DNA of 64,000 nucleotides from contig NZ_CP117411.1 in NCBI RefSeq assembly GCF_028607085.1, positions 2,108,001 through 2,172,000 of the forward strand, given 5' to 3'. The position numbers were made by a program, and so were the translations under genes. Every line of letters starts with the position of its first letter. Position 1 is the first letter of the stretch. This document shows positions 1 to 9,245 of this stretch, in pieces. Source of the stretch: Sphingomonas naphthae. GTDB taxonomy: Bacteria; Pseudomonadota; Alphaproteobacteria; Sphingomonadales; Sphingomonadaceae. Under the pieces are notes generated by a model. It was not told the origin of the DNA, did not search any database, and saw nothing but the letters and a program-made list of their open reading frames with translations.

Positions 1-131
1 AGCGTTGTCATGTGCAACCGACTCGCAATATCGCGTTGTATATCGTTGGACATATTGGGGGATGCTGGGGATCGAAGTGGACTTCTTCTTCGTCACTGCA
101 CCTAGCGGTGGACGGCGAGACAATAAACATC

Positions 132-211
132 CGTGCTCCTGCGCAGGCAGGAGCCCAGGGTGACACGCGCTGCCCTTTTTAACCCCGGGCTCCTGCCTGC
201 GCCGGAGCACA
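132..211. repeat. Dispersed palindromic repeat, GCTCCTGC family
   Basis: Two inverted arms built on GTGCTCCTGCGCAGGCAGGA and its complement are separated by about 35 nt. Related pairs lie at 54350-54428 and around the IS5-type element at 27661-28873. It sits just beyond the 3' end of the thiSG gene. Bases 1-131 hold no gene I can support. Confidence 0.7.
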
Positions 212-223
212 AGAGAAATTACC

Positions 224-1225
224 TCAGATTAAGCCCGCCAGAGGGCTGGACGGATCGGCATAGCGCCGCTTGGCCATCCGCCCGGCGCGATAGGCCAGGC
301 GGCCCGATTCCACCGCCAGCCGCATCGCTCGCGCCATCAGGATCGGGTCTTTCGCCTCGGCGATGGCGGTGTTCATCAGCACGCCGTCGCAGCCCAATTC
401 CATCGCCGCCGCCGCATCGGAGGCGGTGCCGACACCGGCATCGACCAGCACGGGCAGGCTGGTGCCCTCCACGATCAGCCGGATGGTGACGGCGTTCTGG
501 ATGCCGAGGCCCGATCCGATCGGCGCGCCCAGCGGCATGATCGCGACCGCGCCGGCATTTTCCAGCCGCTTCGCGCCGATGGGATCGTCGACGCAATAGA
601 CCATCGGCTGGAAACCCTCTTTGGCGAGGACTTCGGTGGCGCGCAGCGTCTCGTGCATGTCGGGGTAGAGGGTCCGCGCCTCACCCAGCACCTCCAGCTT
701 CACGAGGGTCCAGCCGCCGGCCTCGCGCGCCAGCCGCAGGGTGCGGATCGCGCTTTCGGCATCGAAACAACCGGCGGTGTTGGGCAGGTAGGTGATCTTC
801 TTCGGGTCGATGAAGTCGGTCAGCATCGGCTGGTTGCGATCGGCGACGTTCACGCGGCGCACCGCCACGGTCACGATCTCCGCGCCCGATGCCTCGACCG
901 CCGCCGCATTCTGGGCGAAGTCCTTATATTTGCCCGTGCCGACGATCAGCCGCGATCGGAAGGTCTTGCCCGCAACCGTCCAGCTGTCGTCGGCTGCGGC
1001 CACATGATCGCCGCCGCCGACGAAATGAACGATCTCCAGATCGTCGCCATCCTCGACCTTCACGTCGGCGAGCGTGGTGCGCGGCACGACCTCCAGGTTG
1101 CGCTCGACCGCGACCTTCTCGACCACCAGCCCCAGTTCGGCGACCAGCTCGGCGATGCTGATCCCGTCCGTCACGCGGCGATGTTCGCCGTTGAGGCGGA
1201 TGGAAAGCGTTCCGTCGGTGGTCAT
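224..1225 (-). CDS. thiG: ThiS-ThiG fusion: sulfur carrier and thiazole synthase
   Basis: Makes the thiazole phosphate moiety of thiamine from deoxyxylulose phosphate, dehydroglycine and ThiS-bound sulfur, in the cytoplasm. The 333-residue protein has a ThiS ubiquitin-like fold at about residues 1-72, ending in a Gly-rich FVGGG (68-72), followed by a complete ThiG TIM barrel from about residue 90 (LIVGTGKY) to the end. The Schiff-base lysine is probably K176 in [10 protein letters not shown]. Free ThiS normally ends in Gly-Gly, so an internal carrier tail is unusual. The ATG at 1225 was chosen because ThiS starts there; an ATG 12 nt upstream is possible. The gene is divergent from aroQ. I saw no TPP riboswitch upstream. 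Confidence 0.9.
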   Translation of the reverse strand: MTTDGTLSIRLNGEHRRVTDGISIAELVAELGLVVEKVAVERNLEVVPRTTLADVKVEDGDDLEIVHFVGGGDHVAAADDSWTVAGKTFRSRLIVGTGKYKDFAQNAAAVEASGAEIVTVAVRRVNVADRNQPMLTDFIDPKKITYLPNTAGCFDAESAIRTLRLAREAGGWTLVKLEVLGEARTLYPDMHETLRATEVLAKEGFQPMVYCVDDPIGAKRLENAGAVAIMPLGAPIGSGLGIQNAVTIRLIVEGTSLPVLVDAGVGTASDAAAAMELGCDGVLMNTAIAEAKDPILMARAMRLAVESGRLAYRAGRMAKRRYADPSSPLAGLI

Positions 1226-1342
1226 TCGGGTCTCCATGGGCGTCGGCCGCGATGGCCGCCCCTCATCATGTCTCGACTTGGCTCGCAACGAGCGGCTAGG
1301 TACGGCCGCGATATAGGTCAACTGCCAAGGAGCGGAACCCGC

Positions 1343-1783
1343 ATGAGCGATAAGCAGACGGTGTTCGTGCTCAACGGCCCCAACCTCAACCTGCTCGGCA
1401 TGCGCGAACCGCATATCTATGGCCACGACACGCTCGACGACATCGCCGCCATGCTGGAGGATCGCGGGGTGGAACTGGGCCTCGCGGTCGATCTGCGCCA
1501 GTCCAACCACGAGGGCCATCTGGTCGACTGGCTGCACGAGGCGCAGGCCGAGGGGGCGAAGGCGGTGCTGCTCAACGCCGGGGCCTTCACCCATACTTCG
1601 GTGGCGCTGTACGATGCGATCAAGGCTGTCACCGTGCCCGTGATCGAGGTGCATCTGTCGAACCCCCACGCGCGCGAGGCGTTTCGCCACAAGAGCTATG
1701 TCGGCATGGCCGCCAGGGGCACGATCGCCGGTTTCGGGCCGGCTTCGTATCTGCTCGCGCTGGACGCGGCCGCCAAGCTCTGA
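1343..1783 (+). CDS. aroQ: Type II 3-dehydroquinate dehydratase
   Basis: Converts 3-dehydroquinate to 3-dehydroshikimate, the third step of the shikimate pathway, as a cytoplasmic dodecamer in this family. The 146 residues match the usual length. Visible hallmarks are NGPNLNLLG at 11-19, the catalytic Tyr26 in PHIYG, the substrate-binding stretch [11 protein letters not shown] at 77-86 and His104 in [11 protein letters not shown]. It is followed after 38 nt by accB. aroQ-accB-accC is a common order in Alphaproteobacteria, so co-transcription is likely. Confidence 0.95.
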   Translation: MSDKQTVFVLNGPNLNLLGMREPHIYGHDTLDDIAAMLEDRGVELGLAVDLRQSNHEGHLVDWLHEAQAEGAKAVLLNAGAFTHTSVALYDAIKAVTVPVIEVHLSNPHAREAFRHKSYVGMAARGTIAGFGPASYLLALDAAAKL

Positions 1784-1821
1784 CATGGCCGCGCGCTTGA
1801 GAGTAACAGGAGGCCCGATCC

Positions 1822-2304
1822 ATGGCCGATAACATTGCCACCCCGATGCAGGTGGACCCGGAATTCATTCGCAAGCTGGCGCTGCTGCTCGACGAGACGC
1901 AGCTGACCGAAATCGAGGTCGAGGACGGCGACCGCAAGGTGCGCGTCGCGCGCAAGCCCGCGCAGGTCGTGGCCGGCGGCGCGATGCAGGCCGCCGCCCC
2001 CGCGCCCGTCGCGGCCCCCGTGGCGGCGGCCCCCGCCGCGCCCGCGCCCGTCGCCGATCCGGCGGCCCATGCCGGCGCGGTGCGCTCGCCGATGGTGGGC
2101 ACGGCCTATCTCTCGTCGGCGCCCGGCTCGCCCGCGTTCGTTTCGCCCGGCAAGCAGGTCGCCGCCGGCGACACGCTGCTGATCGTGGAAGCGATGAAGG
2201 TGATGAACCCGATCGTCGCGCCCCGGGCGGGCACGGTGAAGCTGGTGCTGGTCGACAACGGCCAGCCGGTGGAATTCGATCAGCCGCTCGTGATCGTCGA
2301 GTAA
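1822..2304 (+). CDS. accB: Biotin carboxyl carrier protein of acetyl-CoA carboxylase
   Basis: Carries biotin between the carboxylase and carboxyltransferase subunits in the first step of fatty acid synthesis. The 160 residues comprise a short N-terminal helical region, an Ala/Pro-rich flexible linker at about 55-84 and a C-terminal biotinyl domain. The biotinylation site EAMKVMN places the modified lysine at K126. A ribosome-binding site (AACAGGAGG) precedes the ATG. accC starts 5 nt after the stop, so the two genes form one operon. Confidence 0.96.
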   Translation: MADNIATPMQVDPEFIRKLALLLDETQLTEIEVEDGDRKVRVARKPAQVVAGGAMQAAAPAPVAAPVAAAPAAPAPVADPAAHAGAVRSPMVGTAYLSSAPGSPAFVSPGKQVAAGDTLLIVEAMKVMNPIVAPRAGTVKLVLVDNGQPVEFDQPLVIVE

Positions 2305-2309
2305 GCGGC

Positions 2310-3665
2310 GTGGCCATCGAGAAGGTATTGATCGCCAATCGCGGCGAGATCGCGCTCCGCATCCACCGCGCCTGCCACGAGATGGGCATCAAGACGGTCG
2401 CGGCGCATTCCACCGCCGATGCCGATGCGATGCACGTCCGCCTCGCCGACGAGGCGGTCTGCATCGGCCCGCCGGCCGCGACCGACAGCTATCTCAACAT
2501 CCCCAACATCATCTCGGCCGCCGAGATCACCGGCGCCGACGCGATCCACCCCGGCTACGGTTTCCTCTCCGAAAACGCGCGCTTCGCCGAGATCGTCGAG
2601 AGCCACAACCTCATCTGGATCGGCCCCAAGCCCGAGCATATCCGCACGATGGGCGACAAGGTGGAGGCCAAGCGCACCGCCGGCGCCCTCGGCCTGCCGC
2701 TGGTGCCGGGCTCCGACGGCCCGATCGAGGATATCGCCGAGGCCAAGGCGATCGCGCGCGAGATCGGCTATCCAGTCATCATCAAGGCGGCCTCCGGCGG
2801 CGGCGGTCGCGGCATGAAGGTGTGCACGAGCGAGGACCAGCTCGAAACCTTGATGAGCCAAGCCGGCACCGAGGCGAAGGCGGCGTTCGGCGACGCCACC
2901 GTCTACATGGAAAAATATCTCGGCAATCCGCGCCACATCGAATTTCAGGTGTTCGGCGACGGCCGGGGCAACGCCATCCATCTGGGCGAGCGCGACTGTT
3001 CGCTCCAGCGCCGCCACCAGAAGGTGCTGGAGGAAGCCCCCTCCCCCATCCTCTCCGCCGCCGAGCGCGAGGAGACGGGCGGGATCGTCGCCAAGGCCAT
3101 GGCCGACATGGGCTATCGCGGCGCCGGCACGATCGAGTTCCTGTGGGAAAACGGGAAATTCTACTTCATCGAGATGAACACCCGGCTCCAGGTGGAGCAT
3201 CCGGTGACCGAGGCGATCACCGGCCTCGATCTCGTCCGCGAACAGATCCGCATCGCCGACGGCAAGGATCTCACGCTCCGACAGGAGGATGTGACCTTCC
3301 GTGGCCATGCCATCGAATGTCGCATCAACGCCGAAGACCCGCGCACCTTCGCCCCTTCGCCGGGGCTGGTGAAGGGCTATCACGCGCCGGGCGGCATGAA
3401 CGTGCGGGTCGATAGCGGGCTCTACGCCGGCTACCGCATCCCGCCTTATTATGATTCCATGATCGCCAAGCTGATCGTGTGGGGCCACACCCGCGAGGGC
3501 TGCCTGCGCCGGCTGCGCCGCGCGCTGGAGGAATTCGTGGTCGATGGCCCGAAGACCACCATCCCGCTGCACCAGGCGCTGCTGGAGGACCCCGAGTTCC
3601 AGGCGGGCGACTATACGATCAAATGGCTGGAGGAGTGGCTGGCGCGCGAGGAGCCCTCGGCGTGA
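2310..3665 (+). CDS. accC: Acetyl-CoA carboxylase, biotin carboxylase subunit
   Basis: Carboxylates the biotin on AccB using ATP and bicarbonate. The 451-residue length is typical. It opens with the pre-ATP-grasp motif [13 protein letters not shown], has the glycine-rich ATP loop GGGGRGMK at 163-170, and keeps the conserved [14 protein letters not shown] segment of the active site. The start is GTG at 2310, five nt after accB. The last bases overlap the next gene (GTGA). Confidence 0.96.
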   Translation: MAIEKVLIANRGEIALRIHRACHEMGIKTVAAHSTADADAMHVRLADEAVCIGPPAATDSYLNIPNIISAAEITGADAIHPGYGFLSENARFAEIVESHNLIWIGPKPEHIRTMGDKVEAKRTAGALGLPLVPGSDGPIEDIAEAKAIAREIGYPVIIKAASGGGGRGMKVCTSEDQLETLMSQAGTEAKAAFGDATVYMEKYLGNPRHIEFQVFGDGRGNAIHLGERDCSLQRRHQKVLEEAPSPILSAAEREETGGIVAKAMADMGYRGAGTIEFLWENGKFYFIEMNTRLQVEHPVTEAITGLDLVREQIRIADGKDLTLRQEDVTFRGHAIECRINAEDPRTFAPSPGLVKGYHAPGGMNVRVDSGLYAGYRIPPYYDSMIAKLIVWGHTREGCLRRLRRALEEFVVDGPKTTIPLHQALLEDPEFQAGDYTIKWLEEWLAREEPSA

Positions 3666-3997
3666 AGGCCACCATTTTCCACAATCCGCGCTGCTCCAAA
3701 TCGCGCGAGGCGCTGGCGATCCTTCAGGACGCCGGCGCCGATGTGGAGATCGTGGAATATCTGAAGAATCCACCCACGCGGGCGCGACTCGCCGGCCTCT
3801 ACGAGCGGGCGGGAATTAGGCCGCGTGACGGGCTGCGAAAGGCGGAGGACGGCGCGAAGGCGCTCAAGGATGCCAGCGACGACGCCATATTGGATGCGAT
3901 GGCCGCCGATCCGATCCTGATCGAGCGGCCGCTGGTCGAAACCGAAAAGGGCGTAAGACTGGGCCGCCCGCCCGGAGCCGTGCGCCAGATATTGTAG
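3662..3997 (+). CDS. ArsC/Spx-family thioredoxin-fold protein, arsenate reductase-like
   Basis: A 111-residue member of the glutaredoxin-type arsenate reductase family. It starts with the family signature [13 protein letters not shown], placing the presumed redox cysteine at C11, and ends with [16 protein letters not shown], which matches the C-terminal RPiv region. True arsenate reduction is not shown: many family members (YffB-like) have no assigned substrate, and no other ars gene is nearby. The start is a GTG overlapping the accC stop codon (GTGA), implying translational coupling. Confidence 0.85.
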   Translation: MKATIFHNPRCSKSREALAILQDAGADVEIVEYLKNPPTRARLAGLYERAGIRPRDGLRKAEDGAKALKDASDDAILDAMAADPILIERPLVETEKGVRLGRPPGAVRQIL

Positions 3998-4169
3998 GCT
4001 TTTGCACCGAAGCATCCACAGATGGGATCACATCCATAACGGATGGGTTGCGAAGCGATATAGTTAACCTTTATCAGTCCCAGCCTAATCTCGTTTCAGA
4101 ATCGTTACGCCCCCGACCAAGGGGCACGCGGGGAAACGGATTCGAGAGAATCGCTGGGGGGGAAGTTTC

Positions 4170-4388
4170 ATGGCCGCTGACAACAGCCGCCACATCGGCC
4201 GACGCTGGTACGAGCAGGCGCCACAGCTGGCGTCACGCCGCCCGGCACCGCCACGCCGCGAGAGCAAGTGGAGCCGCCGCTGGATCTTCGCCGTCGCCAC
4301 GGTGACAGCGCCGGTCTACCTGCTGTTCCTGGTGATCGGCGCGGTGGTCTATCCGTTTGTGCAGGCGTGGCCGGGCGAACAGGAGTAG
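4170..4388 (+). CDS. Small single-pass membrane protein of unknown function
   Basis: Seventy-two residues: a basic N-terminal half rich in Arg and Pro, then one hydrophobic segment at about residues 41-64 (IFAVATVTAPVYLLFLVIGA and onward), ending acidic. A purine-rich GGGGGGAAG lies 4 nt before the ATG. I do not recognise the family. The 170 nt between the previous gene and this one contain no other reading frame and may hold its promoter. Confidence 0.6.
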   Translation: MAADNSRHIGRRWYEQAPQLASRRPAPPRRESKWSRRWIFAVATVTAPVYLLFLVIGAVVYPFVQAWPGEQE

Positions 4389-4400
4389 GGCTTTTCTAAA

Positions 4401-4528
4401 GCCCTCCCCTTGATGGCGAGGGTTGGGAGGGGTGATCCATCGACCGGGCGCAGCGCCTGGGGTGAGGTCACACTCACCCTCCCACCGCTACGCGGCGGGC
4501 CCCTCCCTCTCCCATCGAGGGAGAGGGA
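4401..4528. repeat. Palindromic intergenic repeat, CCCTCCC family
   Basis: Imperfect inverted arms (CCCTCCCCTTGATGGCGAGG against CCATCGAGGGAGAGGG) flank a core with GGTCACACTCACC. It lies between two convergent genes, where it may also act as a terminator. Similar repeats occur at 39957-40069 and 57720-57830. Confidence 0.6.
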
Positions 4529-4536
4529 TTAAGAGG

Positions 4537-5229
4537 TCACTCCAGCCCCGCCAGCCATTCGGCGATCAGCCGGCGGCCGGCCCGTACCGTCGCGGGGCCA
4601 AGCGCCTCGTAATCCGCCCGCAGCGCCGCGACCGTCGTACCGGCGGATTCGACATAGGCTTCGTCGCGCAGCCAGGCGTCGATCCGCGGGTCTTCGCCCA
4701 TCTCCGGGTGGCATTGCAGCGCCAGCAGGTGGCGACCACGCCGGAAGCCCTGCACATAAGAGGCGGTGCGGGCCAGCACCTCGACATTGTCGGGCACGTC
4801 GAACGTGTCGCCATGCCAGTGCAGCACCGGCACGTCGGCGATGTGGCGCAGGGGCGAGGCGGCGCCCGCGTCGGTGAGCTGGACGGGCGCGAAGCCAACC
4901 TCTCGCACCGGCCCCGGATAGACTTTCGCGCCCAGCGCCGCCGCGACCATCTGCGCGCCGAGGCACACACCGAGCGTCGGCAGGCCGCGCCCGATGCGGA
5001 TCGACAGGCGGTTCACCTCGCAATCGATCCAGGGATAGGCGATCCGCTCATGCACCCCCATCGGCCCGCCCATCGCCACGACCAGATCGGGCGAGAGGAA
5101 ATCGGTGGTGGCGAAGGCGCAATCGGTGACGTCCACCCGATCGATCACATAGCCCGCATCCTCGATCGGCTGGCGGAAGCCGGCGATCCCTTCATAGGGG
5201 GTGTGGCGGATGATGAGCGCGCGTTTCAT
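4537..5229 (-). CDS. Class I glutamine amidotransferase-like protein
   Basis: A stand-alone 230-residue domain related to the amidotransferase part of GMP synthase. The nucleophile elbow GVCLGAQ gives C89, and QCHPE gives H174 and E176, so the hydrolytic triad is complete. No synthase partner is fused or adjacent, so the ammonia acceptor is unknown; some stand-alone members act on gamma-glutamyl compounds. The gene faces the small membrane protein gene convergently and precedes the flavoprotein gene on the opposite side. Confidence 0.85.
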   Translation of the reverse strand: MKRALIIRHTPYEGIAGFRQPIEDAGYVIDRVDVTDCAFATTDFLSPDLVVAMGGPMGVHERIAYPWIDCEVNRLSIRIGRGLPTLGVCLGAQMVAAALGAKVYPGPVREVGFAPVQLTDAGAASPLRHIADVPVLHWHGDTFDVPDNVEVLARTASYVQGFRRGRHLLALQCHPEMGEDPRIDAWLRDEAYVESAGTTVAALRADYEALGPATVRAGRRLIAEWLAGLE

Positions 5230-5319
5230 GCTCCCAAGGTAGCAACGGGACGCTGAACGCCAACAAAGCTAATCTTGGCGAGAGACAATGGGGTGGTGCG
5301 CCACCTCGGTAGTCGGCGA

Positions 5320-6729
5320 TCAATGCCCCGTCAGGATACGGTCCACCAGCTGCTTCACCGTCGGCACGAAGCCGTTCGAGTAGAAGGGATCCTGCTTGAA
5401 CTTGTAGGCCGCGTGGCCCGCGAACATGAGGTTCTGGTCGATATCGCCGCCGTGGGCGATGTCCTGCAGGGTCTTCTGGATGCAGAAGCTGCGCGGATCG
5501 GCGAGGCGGCCAGTGGAATTGCCCTCGGTATCCGCCCAGGCGGAGAAGCTGCACTGGCTGAGGCAGCCCATGCAATCCGCCTGATCCTTGCGGATGACCT
5601 TCATCTCCTCGGGCGTGACGAAGACGAGCGTGTTGTCCGGCGTCTTGAGCGCGGCGGTATAGCCGAGCCCATACCATTCGCGGGCGCGGTGCAGATCGCC
5701 CAGCGTCACCCAGAAGCTCTTGCCCTTCACGCCCACGTCGAGCTGATATTGATGGTCGCCCGCCGCTTCACCGGAAAAGGCGATCTGGCGATCCGAGCGC
5801 GCCTCGAGGTTGCGCAGGAAGGGGTTGCGGACGGCCGAGGAATAGAAGCCGGTCGGCGAGAAGCGGTGGAGGAGGATATCGCCCTCGTCCAGTTCCATCA
5901 GCCGCTGCTTCCATGCCTCCGGGATGGGGCTCTCCTGCGTCAGCAACGGCCGCGTGCCGAATTGGAAGGCGATCTGGCCGAGTTCGGGATTGTCGATCCA
6001 GTGATCCCAATCCTTCAGGTGCCATACGCCGCCGGCCATGATGATCGGCACGTCGTCCGAAATGCCGCCGGTGCGCATCGTATCGCGCAGCGCCTTGACG
6101 CGCGGATAGGGGTCCTGCGGGGCGCGCGGGTCCTCGGCGTTGGACAGGCCATTGTGGCCGCCGGCCAGCCACGGATCCTCATAGACCACGCCCGCCAGCC
6201 ATTCGGCCGCCTTGGAATAGGCCCGCTTCCACAGCGCCGAGAAAGCGCGGCCCGAGCTGACGATCGGCAGGTAGTTGACGCCATAGGACGCGGCGATCTC
6301 GGACAGCTTGTAAGGCATGCCCGCGCCGCAGGTGACGCCCGCGACCAGGCCGCGCGTCCGTTCCAGCACGCCATGCAGCACCCGCTGCGCGCCGCCCATT
6401 TCCCACAACACGTTGATGTTGATGGCGCCCTTGCCGCCGGAAATGTCGAAGGCGCGCTTCACCTGCTGGACGGCGCCCTCGATCGCATATTCGACCAGCT
6501 CGTCATGCCGGGCGCGGCGCGTGAGCGCGCGATAGACCTGCGGGATGATCTTGCCATCGGGATCGTAGCTGTCGGCGTTGACGGCGGAGACGGTGCCGAT
6601 CCCGCCTGCGGCCGCCCAGGCGCCGGAGCTGTTATGGTCGGAAACCGCGACGCCCTTGCCACCTTCGATCAGCGGCCAGACCTCGCGCCCGCCATACAGG
6701 ATCGGGCGCACACCCTTGAACAACGTCAA
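5320..6729 (-). CDS. Nitronate monooxygenase-family flavoprotein with C-terminal Cys cluster
   Basis: A 469-residue TIM-barrel flavoprotein of the nitronate monooxygenase / 2-nitropropane dioxygenase family. The N-terminal SDHNSSGAWAAAGGIGTVSA and the central GVTCGAGMPYKLSE and PIIMAGGVWHLKDW segments are typical FMN-binding parts of the barrel. The protein is about 100 residues longer than minimal members. In the extra C-terminal part are four cysteines in the arrangement C386-x2-C389-x3-C393-x22-C416, which resembles an iron-sulfur or zinc site. Substrate cannot be told from sequence. Confidence 0.85.
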   Translation of the reverse strand: MTLFKGVRPILYGGREVWPLIEGGKGVAVSDHNSSGAWAAAGGIGTVSAVNADSYDPDGKIIPQVYRALTRRARHDELVEYAIEGAVQQVKRAFDISGGKGAININVLWEMGGAQRVLHGVLERTRGLVAGVTCGAGMPYKLSEIAASYGVNYLPIVSSGRAFSALWKRAYSKAAEWLAGVVYEDPWLAGGHNGLSNAEDPRAPQDPYPRVKALRDTMRTGGISDDVPIIMAGGVWHLKDWDHWIDNPELGQIAFQFGTRPLLTQESPIPEAWKQRLMELDEGDILLHRFSPTGFYSSAVRNPFLRNLEARSDRQIAFSGEAAGDHQYQLDVGVKGKSFWVTLGDLHRAREWYGLGYTAALKTPDNTLVFVTPEEMKVIRKDQADCMGCLSQCSFSAWADTEGNSTGRLADPRSFCIQKTLQDIAHGGDIDQNLMFAGHAAYKFKQDPFYSNGFVPTVKQLVDRILTGH

Positions 6730-6833
6730 TCTCCTTGGGAGCCAATCGCGCGCCTATAGGGCAAGTTCCCACAGAAATCGCGGGGAATTTGGTGTCTGGC
6801 CCGCGACAGCCCGCGGCGGGTCGTGCCGGCCGG

Positions 6834-7691
6834 TCAGTCGATCCGGGCGAGGAAGGCTTCCAGCGCCGCCACCGCATCGGGCTCGTCGAGCGTGGGGGTG
6901 TGGCCGACGCGGGCGATGGTCGCGAGTTCCACGGTGGGGATGCGCGCGGCCATTTCGTCGGCGATGGCGGCCGACAGGATATCGGATCGCTCGCCGCGCA
7001 CCACCAGCACCGGCACCGCCCCCAGCGCCGCCGCGACCGGCCACATATCGACCGGCGCATCGGCATTGGCCGCGCGGAACGGCTCGGCGATCTTCATGTC
7101 GTAATCCAGCACCACCCGGCCGGCGGGGGTCAATTTGGCCTGGCGTTTGGCCATCGCGATCCAGTCGTCGATCTCGTAATCGGGATAGACGTCGCCATGG
7201 CCCTCCTGAAGATAGCGGGCGGCGTGCATCCAGGTCGGCCAGGTCGATCCCTTGCCGACATAGGTGCGGATGCGGGCGAGACCGATCGGGTCCAGCACCG
7301 GGCCGACGTCATTGAGCACCACGCCGGCCAGCCGCTTGGCGTCGGTCGCGGCCATCACCATCGCGATCAGCCCGCCGAGCGAGGTGCCGACGATGCCAAA
7401 CCGCTCCAGCTTCAGCTCGACGACCAGCGCCTCCAGATCGCGCACATAGGTGAGCGGCACATAGGTCATCGGGTCTTTCGCATAGGCGCTCTCGCCCCGC
7501 CCGCGCAGATCGACCGCGATGATCCGCCGCCGGCCCGAGAAACGCTCGGCGAAGCCCGCGAAGTCGCGCGCGTTGCGGGTGAGGCCGGGGATGCAGATCA
7601 GCGGGGCCTTGTCATCCGACCCCGGATAGTCGCGATAATGGAGGCGCAGGCCATCATGTGACCACCAGATGCCGTCGCTGTAACCCGCCAT
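6834..7691 (-). CDS. Alpha/beta hydrolase
   Basis: A 285-residue cytoplasmic alpha/beta-hydrolase. The nucleophile elbow GTSLGG places Ser104, the oxyanion region is PGLTRNARDF at 35-44, and the catalytic histidine is probably H264 in RVGHTPTLDEP. The fold matches the haloalkane dehalogenase/epoxide hydrolase/esterase superfamily; the substrate is not evident. The ATG at 7691 was chosen over an upstream start because the family begins near there. Its 5' end lies 38 nt from the divergent selO start, so the two share a promoter region. Confidence 0.85.
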   Translation of the reverse strand: MAGYSDGIWWSHDGLRLHYRDYPGSDDKAPLICIPGLTRNARDFAGFAERFSGRRRIIAVDLRGRGESAYAKDPMTYVPLTYVRDLEALVVELKLERFGIVGTSLGGLIAMVMAATDAKRLAGVVLNDVGPVLDPIGLARIRTYVGKGSTWPTWMHAARYLQEGHGDVYPDYEIDDWIAMAKRQAKLTPAGRVVLDYDMKIAEPFRAANADAPVDMWPVAAALGAVPVLVVRGERSDILSAAIADEMAARIPTVELATIARVGHTPTLDEPDAVAALEAFLARID

Positions 7692-7729
7692 GCTTGCGTC
7701 TCCCGAACCTCCACCCCCATATCCCCCCG

Positions 7730-9154
7730 ATGCCGATACCGCCAACCCCGTCGCCCTTCCGCCCCGAAACCGCGCTGCTGGGGCAGACGGCGATCATCGA
7801 TCCGGTCGAGGCGGCGGACTTTCCGCAGACGATCCTGCGCTTTCGCAACGATCGCTGGGCGAAGGCGGTCGGGCTGGACGGGCTGAGCGATGCCGAGTGG
7901 CTGGCGCATTTCGGGCGGTTCGCGCCGCTGGCGGGGTCGCTGCCGCAGCCGCTGGCGCTGCGCTACCATGGCCACCAGTTCCGATCGTACAATCCCGATA
8001 TCGGCGACGGGCGCGGCTTCACCTTCGCGCAGCTGCGCGACGGCGCGGGGCGGCTGCTCGATCTGGGCACCAAGGGTTCCGGCACCACCCCCTACAGCCG
8101 CTTCGGCGACGGGCGGCTGACTCTGAAAGGCGGCGTGCGCGAGGTGCTGGCGACCGAGATGCTGGAGGCGCTCGGCGTCGAGACGAGCAAGAGCTTCTCG
8201 CTGATCGAGACCGGCGAGGCGCTCCAGCGCGGCGATGAGCCCTCCCCTACCCGCTCGTCGGTGCTGGTGCGGCTGGGCCATGGCCACATCCGCATCGGCA
8301 GCTTCCAGCGGCTGGCGTGGGTGAAGGATGCCGAGGGGATGCGCGCGCTGGCGGATTATGCGTTGCGCGAACTTTATGGCGAGGCGCCGGGCAACGATCC
8401 GGGCGCGCAATTGCTGGCGCTGACGGTGGAGCGCACCGCGCGACTGGCGGCTTCCTACATGGCGGCCGGCTTCGTCCATGGCGTGCTCAATTCGGACAAT
8501 ATCAACGTCACTGGCGAGAGCTTCGATTACGGCCCGTGGCGCTTCACGCCCTTGTGGGACGGCGGGTTCACGGCGGCCTATTTCGACCATCAGGGCCTCT
8601 ACGCCTTCGGCCGCCAGCCGCAGGCGATCCAGTGGGACGTGGCGCAACTGGCGCTGTCGCTCCGCCAGATTTCGGGCGACGAGCCGCTGACCGAGGCGCT
8701 CGACGCCTTCCCCGCCGCCTATGAGCGCCATCATATCGCGGCGATGCTGGGCCGGCTGGGCGTGAAGCCGCGCGGCGACGAGGCGGACCTGACCCTGTTG
8801 CAGGCGTTCGACCGGGCGATGGCCGAGGGTATGGTCGAGATCGACCGCGCCTTCTTCGACTGGCGCGGCGGGCGGCGGCGCGGGGATTCCCCGGCGGACG
8901 CGGCCTATGCGACCCCGCTGTTCACCGCCTTCGCCGATCTGGTCGCGGGCTATGCGCCGAGCGTCTCGCTGGATCATCCCTATTGGGCGGACGAGGCGCC
9001 CTGTTCGATGCATATCGACGAGGTCGAGGCGATCTGGGCGCGGATCGCGGAAGACGACGACTGGTCGCTGTTCGAGGCGAAGGTGGCGGCGGTGCGGCGG
9101 ATGGGTGAGGCCCACAATCCTCCCCTGCAAGGGGAGGTGGCAGCCGGAGGCTGA
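7730..9154 (+). CDS. selO: Protein adenylyltransferase SelO (YdiU/UPF0061 family)
   Basis: SelO transfers AMP from ATP to hydroxyl side chains of proteins, with a pseudokinase fold that binds ATP inverted; in other bacteria it is linked to redox homeostasis. This 474-residue protein keeps LRYHGHQF at 77-84, the ATP-contacting LGTKGSGTTPYSR at 112-124 and the catalytic/metal residues D256 in NSDN and D266 in FDYGP. There is no C-terminal Cys or Sec as in the eukaryotic enzyme. The last dozen residues (NPPLQGEVAAGG) are encoded by a dispersed repeat and are probably not part of the fold. Confidence 0.93.
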   Translation: MPIPPTPSPFRPETALLGQTAIIDPVEAADFPQTILRFRNDRWAKAVGLDGLSDAEWLAHFGRFAPLAGSLPQPLALRYHGHQFRSYNPDIGDGRGFTFAQLRDGAGRLLDLGTKGSGTTPYSRFGDGRLTLKGGVREVLATEMLEALGVETSKSFSLIETGEALQRGDEPSPTRSSVLVRLGHGHIRIGSFQRLAWVKDAEGMRALADYALRELYGEAPGNDPGAQLLALTVERTARLAASYMAAGFVHGVLNSDNINVTGESFDYGPWRFTPLWDGGFTAAYFDHQGLYAFGRQPQAIQWDVAQLALSLRQISGDEPLTEALDAFPAAYERHHIAAMLGRLGVKPRGDEADLTLLQAFDRAMAEGMVEIDRAFFDWRGGRRRGDSPADAAYATPLFTAFADLVAGYAPSVSLDHPYWADEAPCSMHIDEVEAIWARIAEDDDWSLFEAKVAAVRRMGEAHNPPLQGEVAAGG

Positions 9155-9239
9155 CGGAGGGTTATCGCGCTATCGGGAGCGGGTCACCCCTCCACCATCG
9201 GCTGCGCCGATGGTCCCCCTCCCCTTGCAGGGGAGGATC
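9118..9239. repeat. Palindromic intergenic repeat, CCTCCCCTGCAAGG family
   Basis: Inverted arms TCCTCCCCTGCAAGGGGAGG and CCCTCCCCTTGCAGGGGAGG enclose a core with GGGTTATCGCGCTATCGGG, CGGGTCACCCCTCCACC and a small hairpin. A near-identical copy is at 53452-53576. The left arm overlaps the 3' end of selO, supplying its last codons and stop. Confidence 0.75.
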
Positions 9240-9245
9240 AATCCG

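Noticed and set aside
1-53. Possible start of a minus-strand gene (ATG at 53, open to the window edge for 17 codons).
   Set aside because: Too short to judge, no ribosome-binding site, and GATAT-rich repeats there could equally be an operator.
1226-1342. Possible TPP riboswitch before the thiSG gene.
   Set aside because: The conserved CUGAGA and ACC-U-GA-UCUGG elements are absent.
2280-3773. Long minus-strand open frame opposite accC.
   Set aside because: Shadow of accC; no domain or ribosome-binding site.
3662-3997. Arsenic resistance operon suggested by an ArsC-like protein.
   Set aside because: No arsR, arsB or acr3 is nearby and the gene is coupled to accC; family membership alone does not show arsenate reduction.
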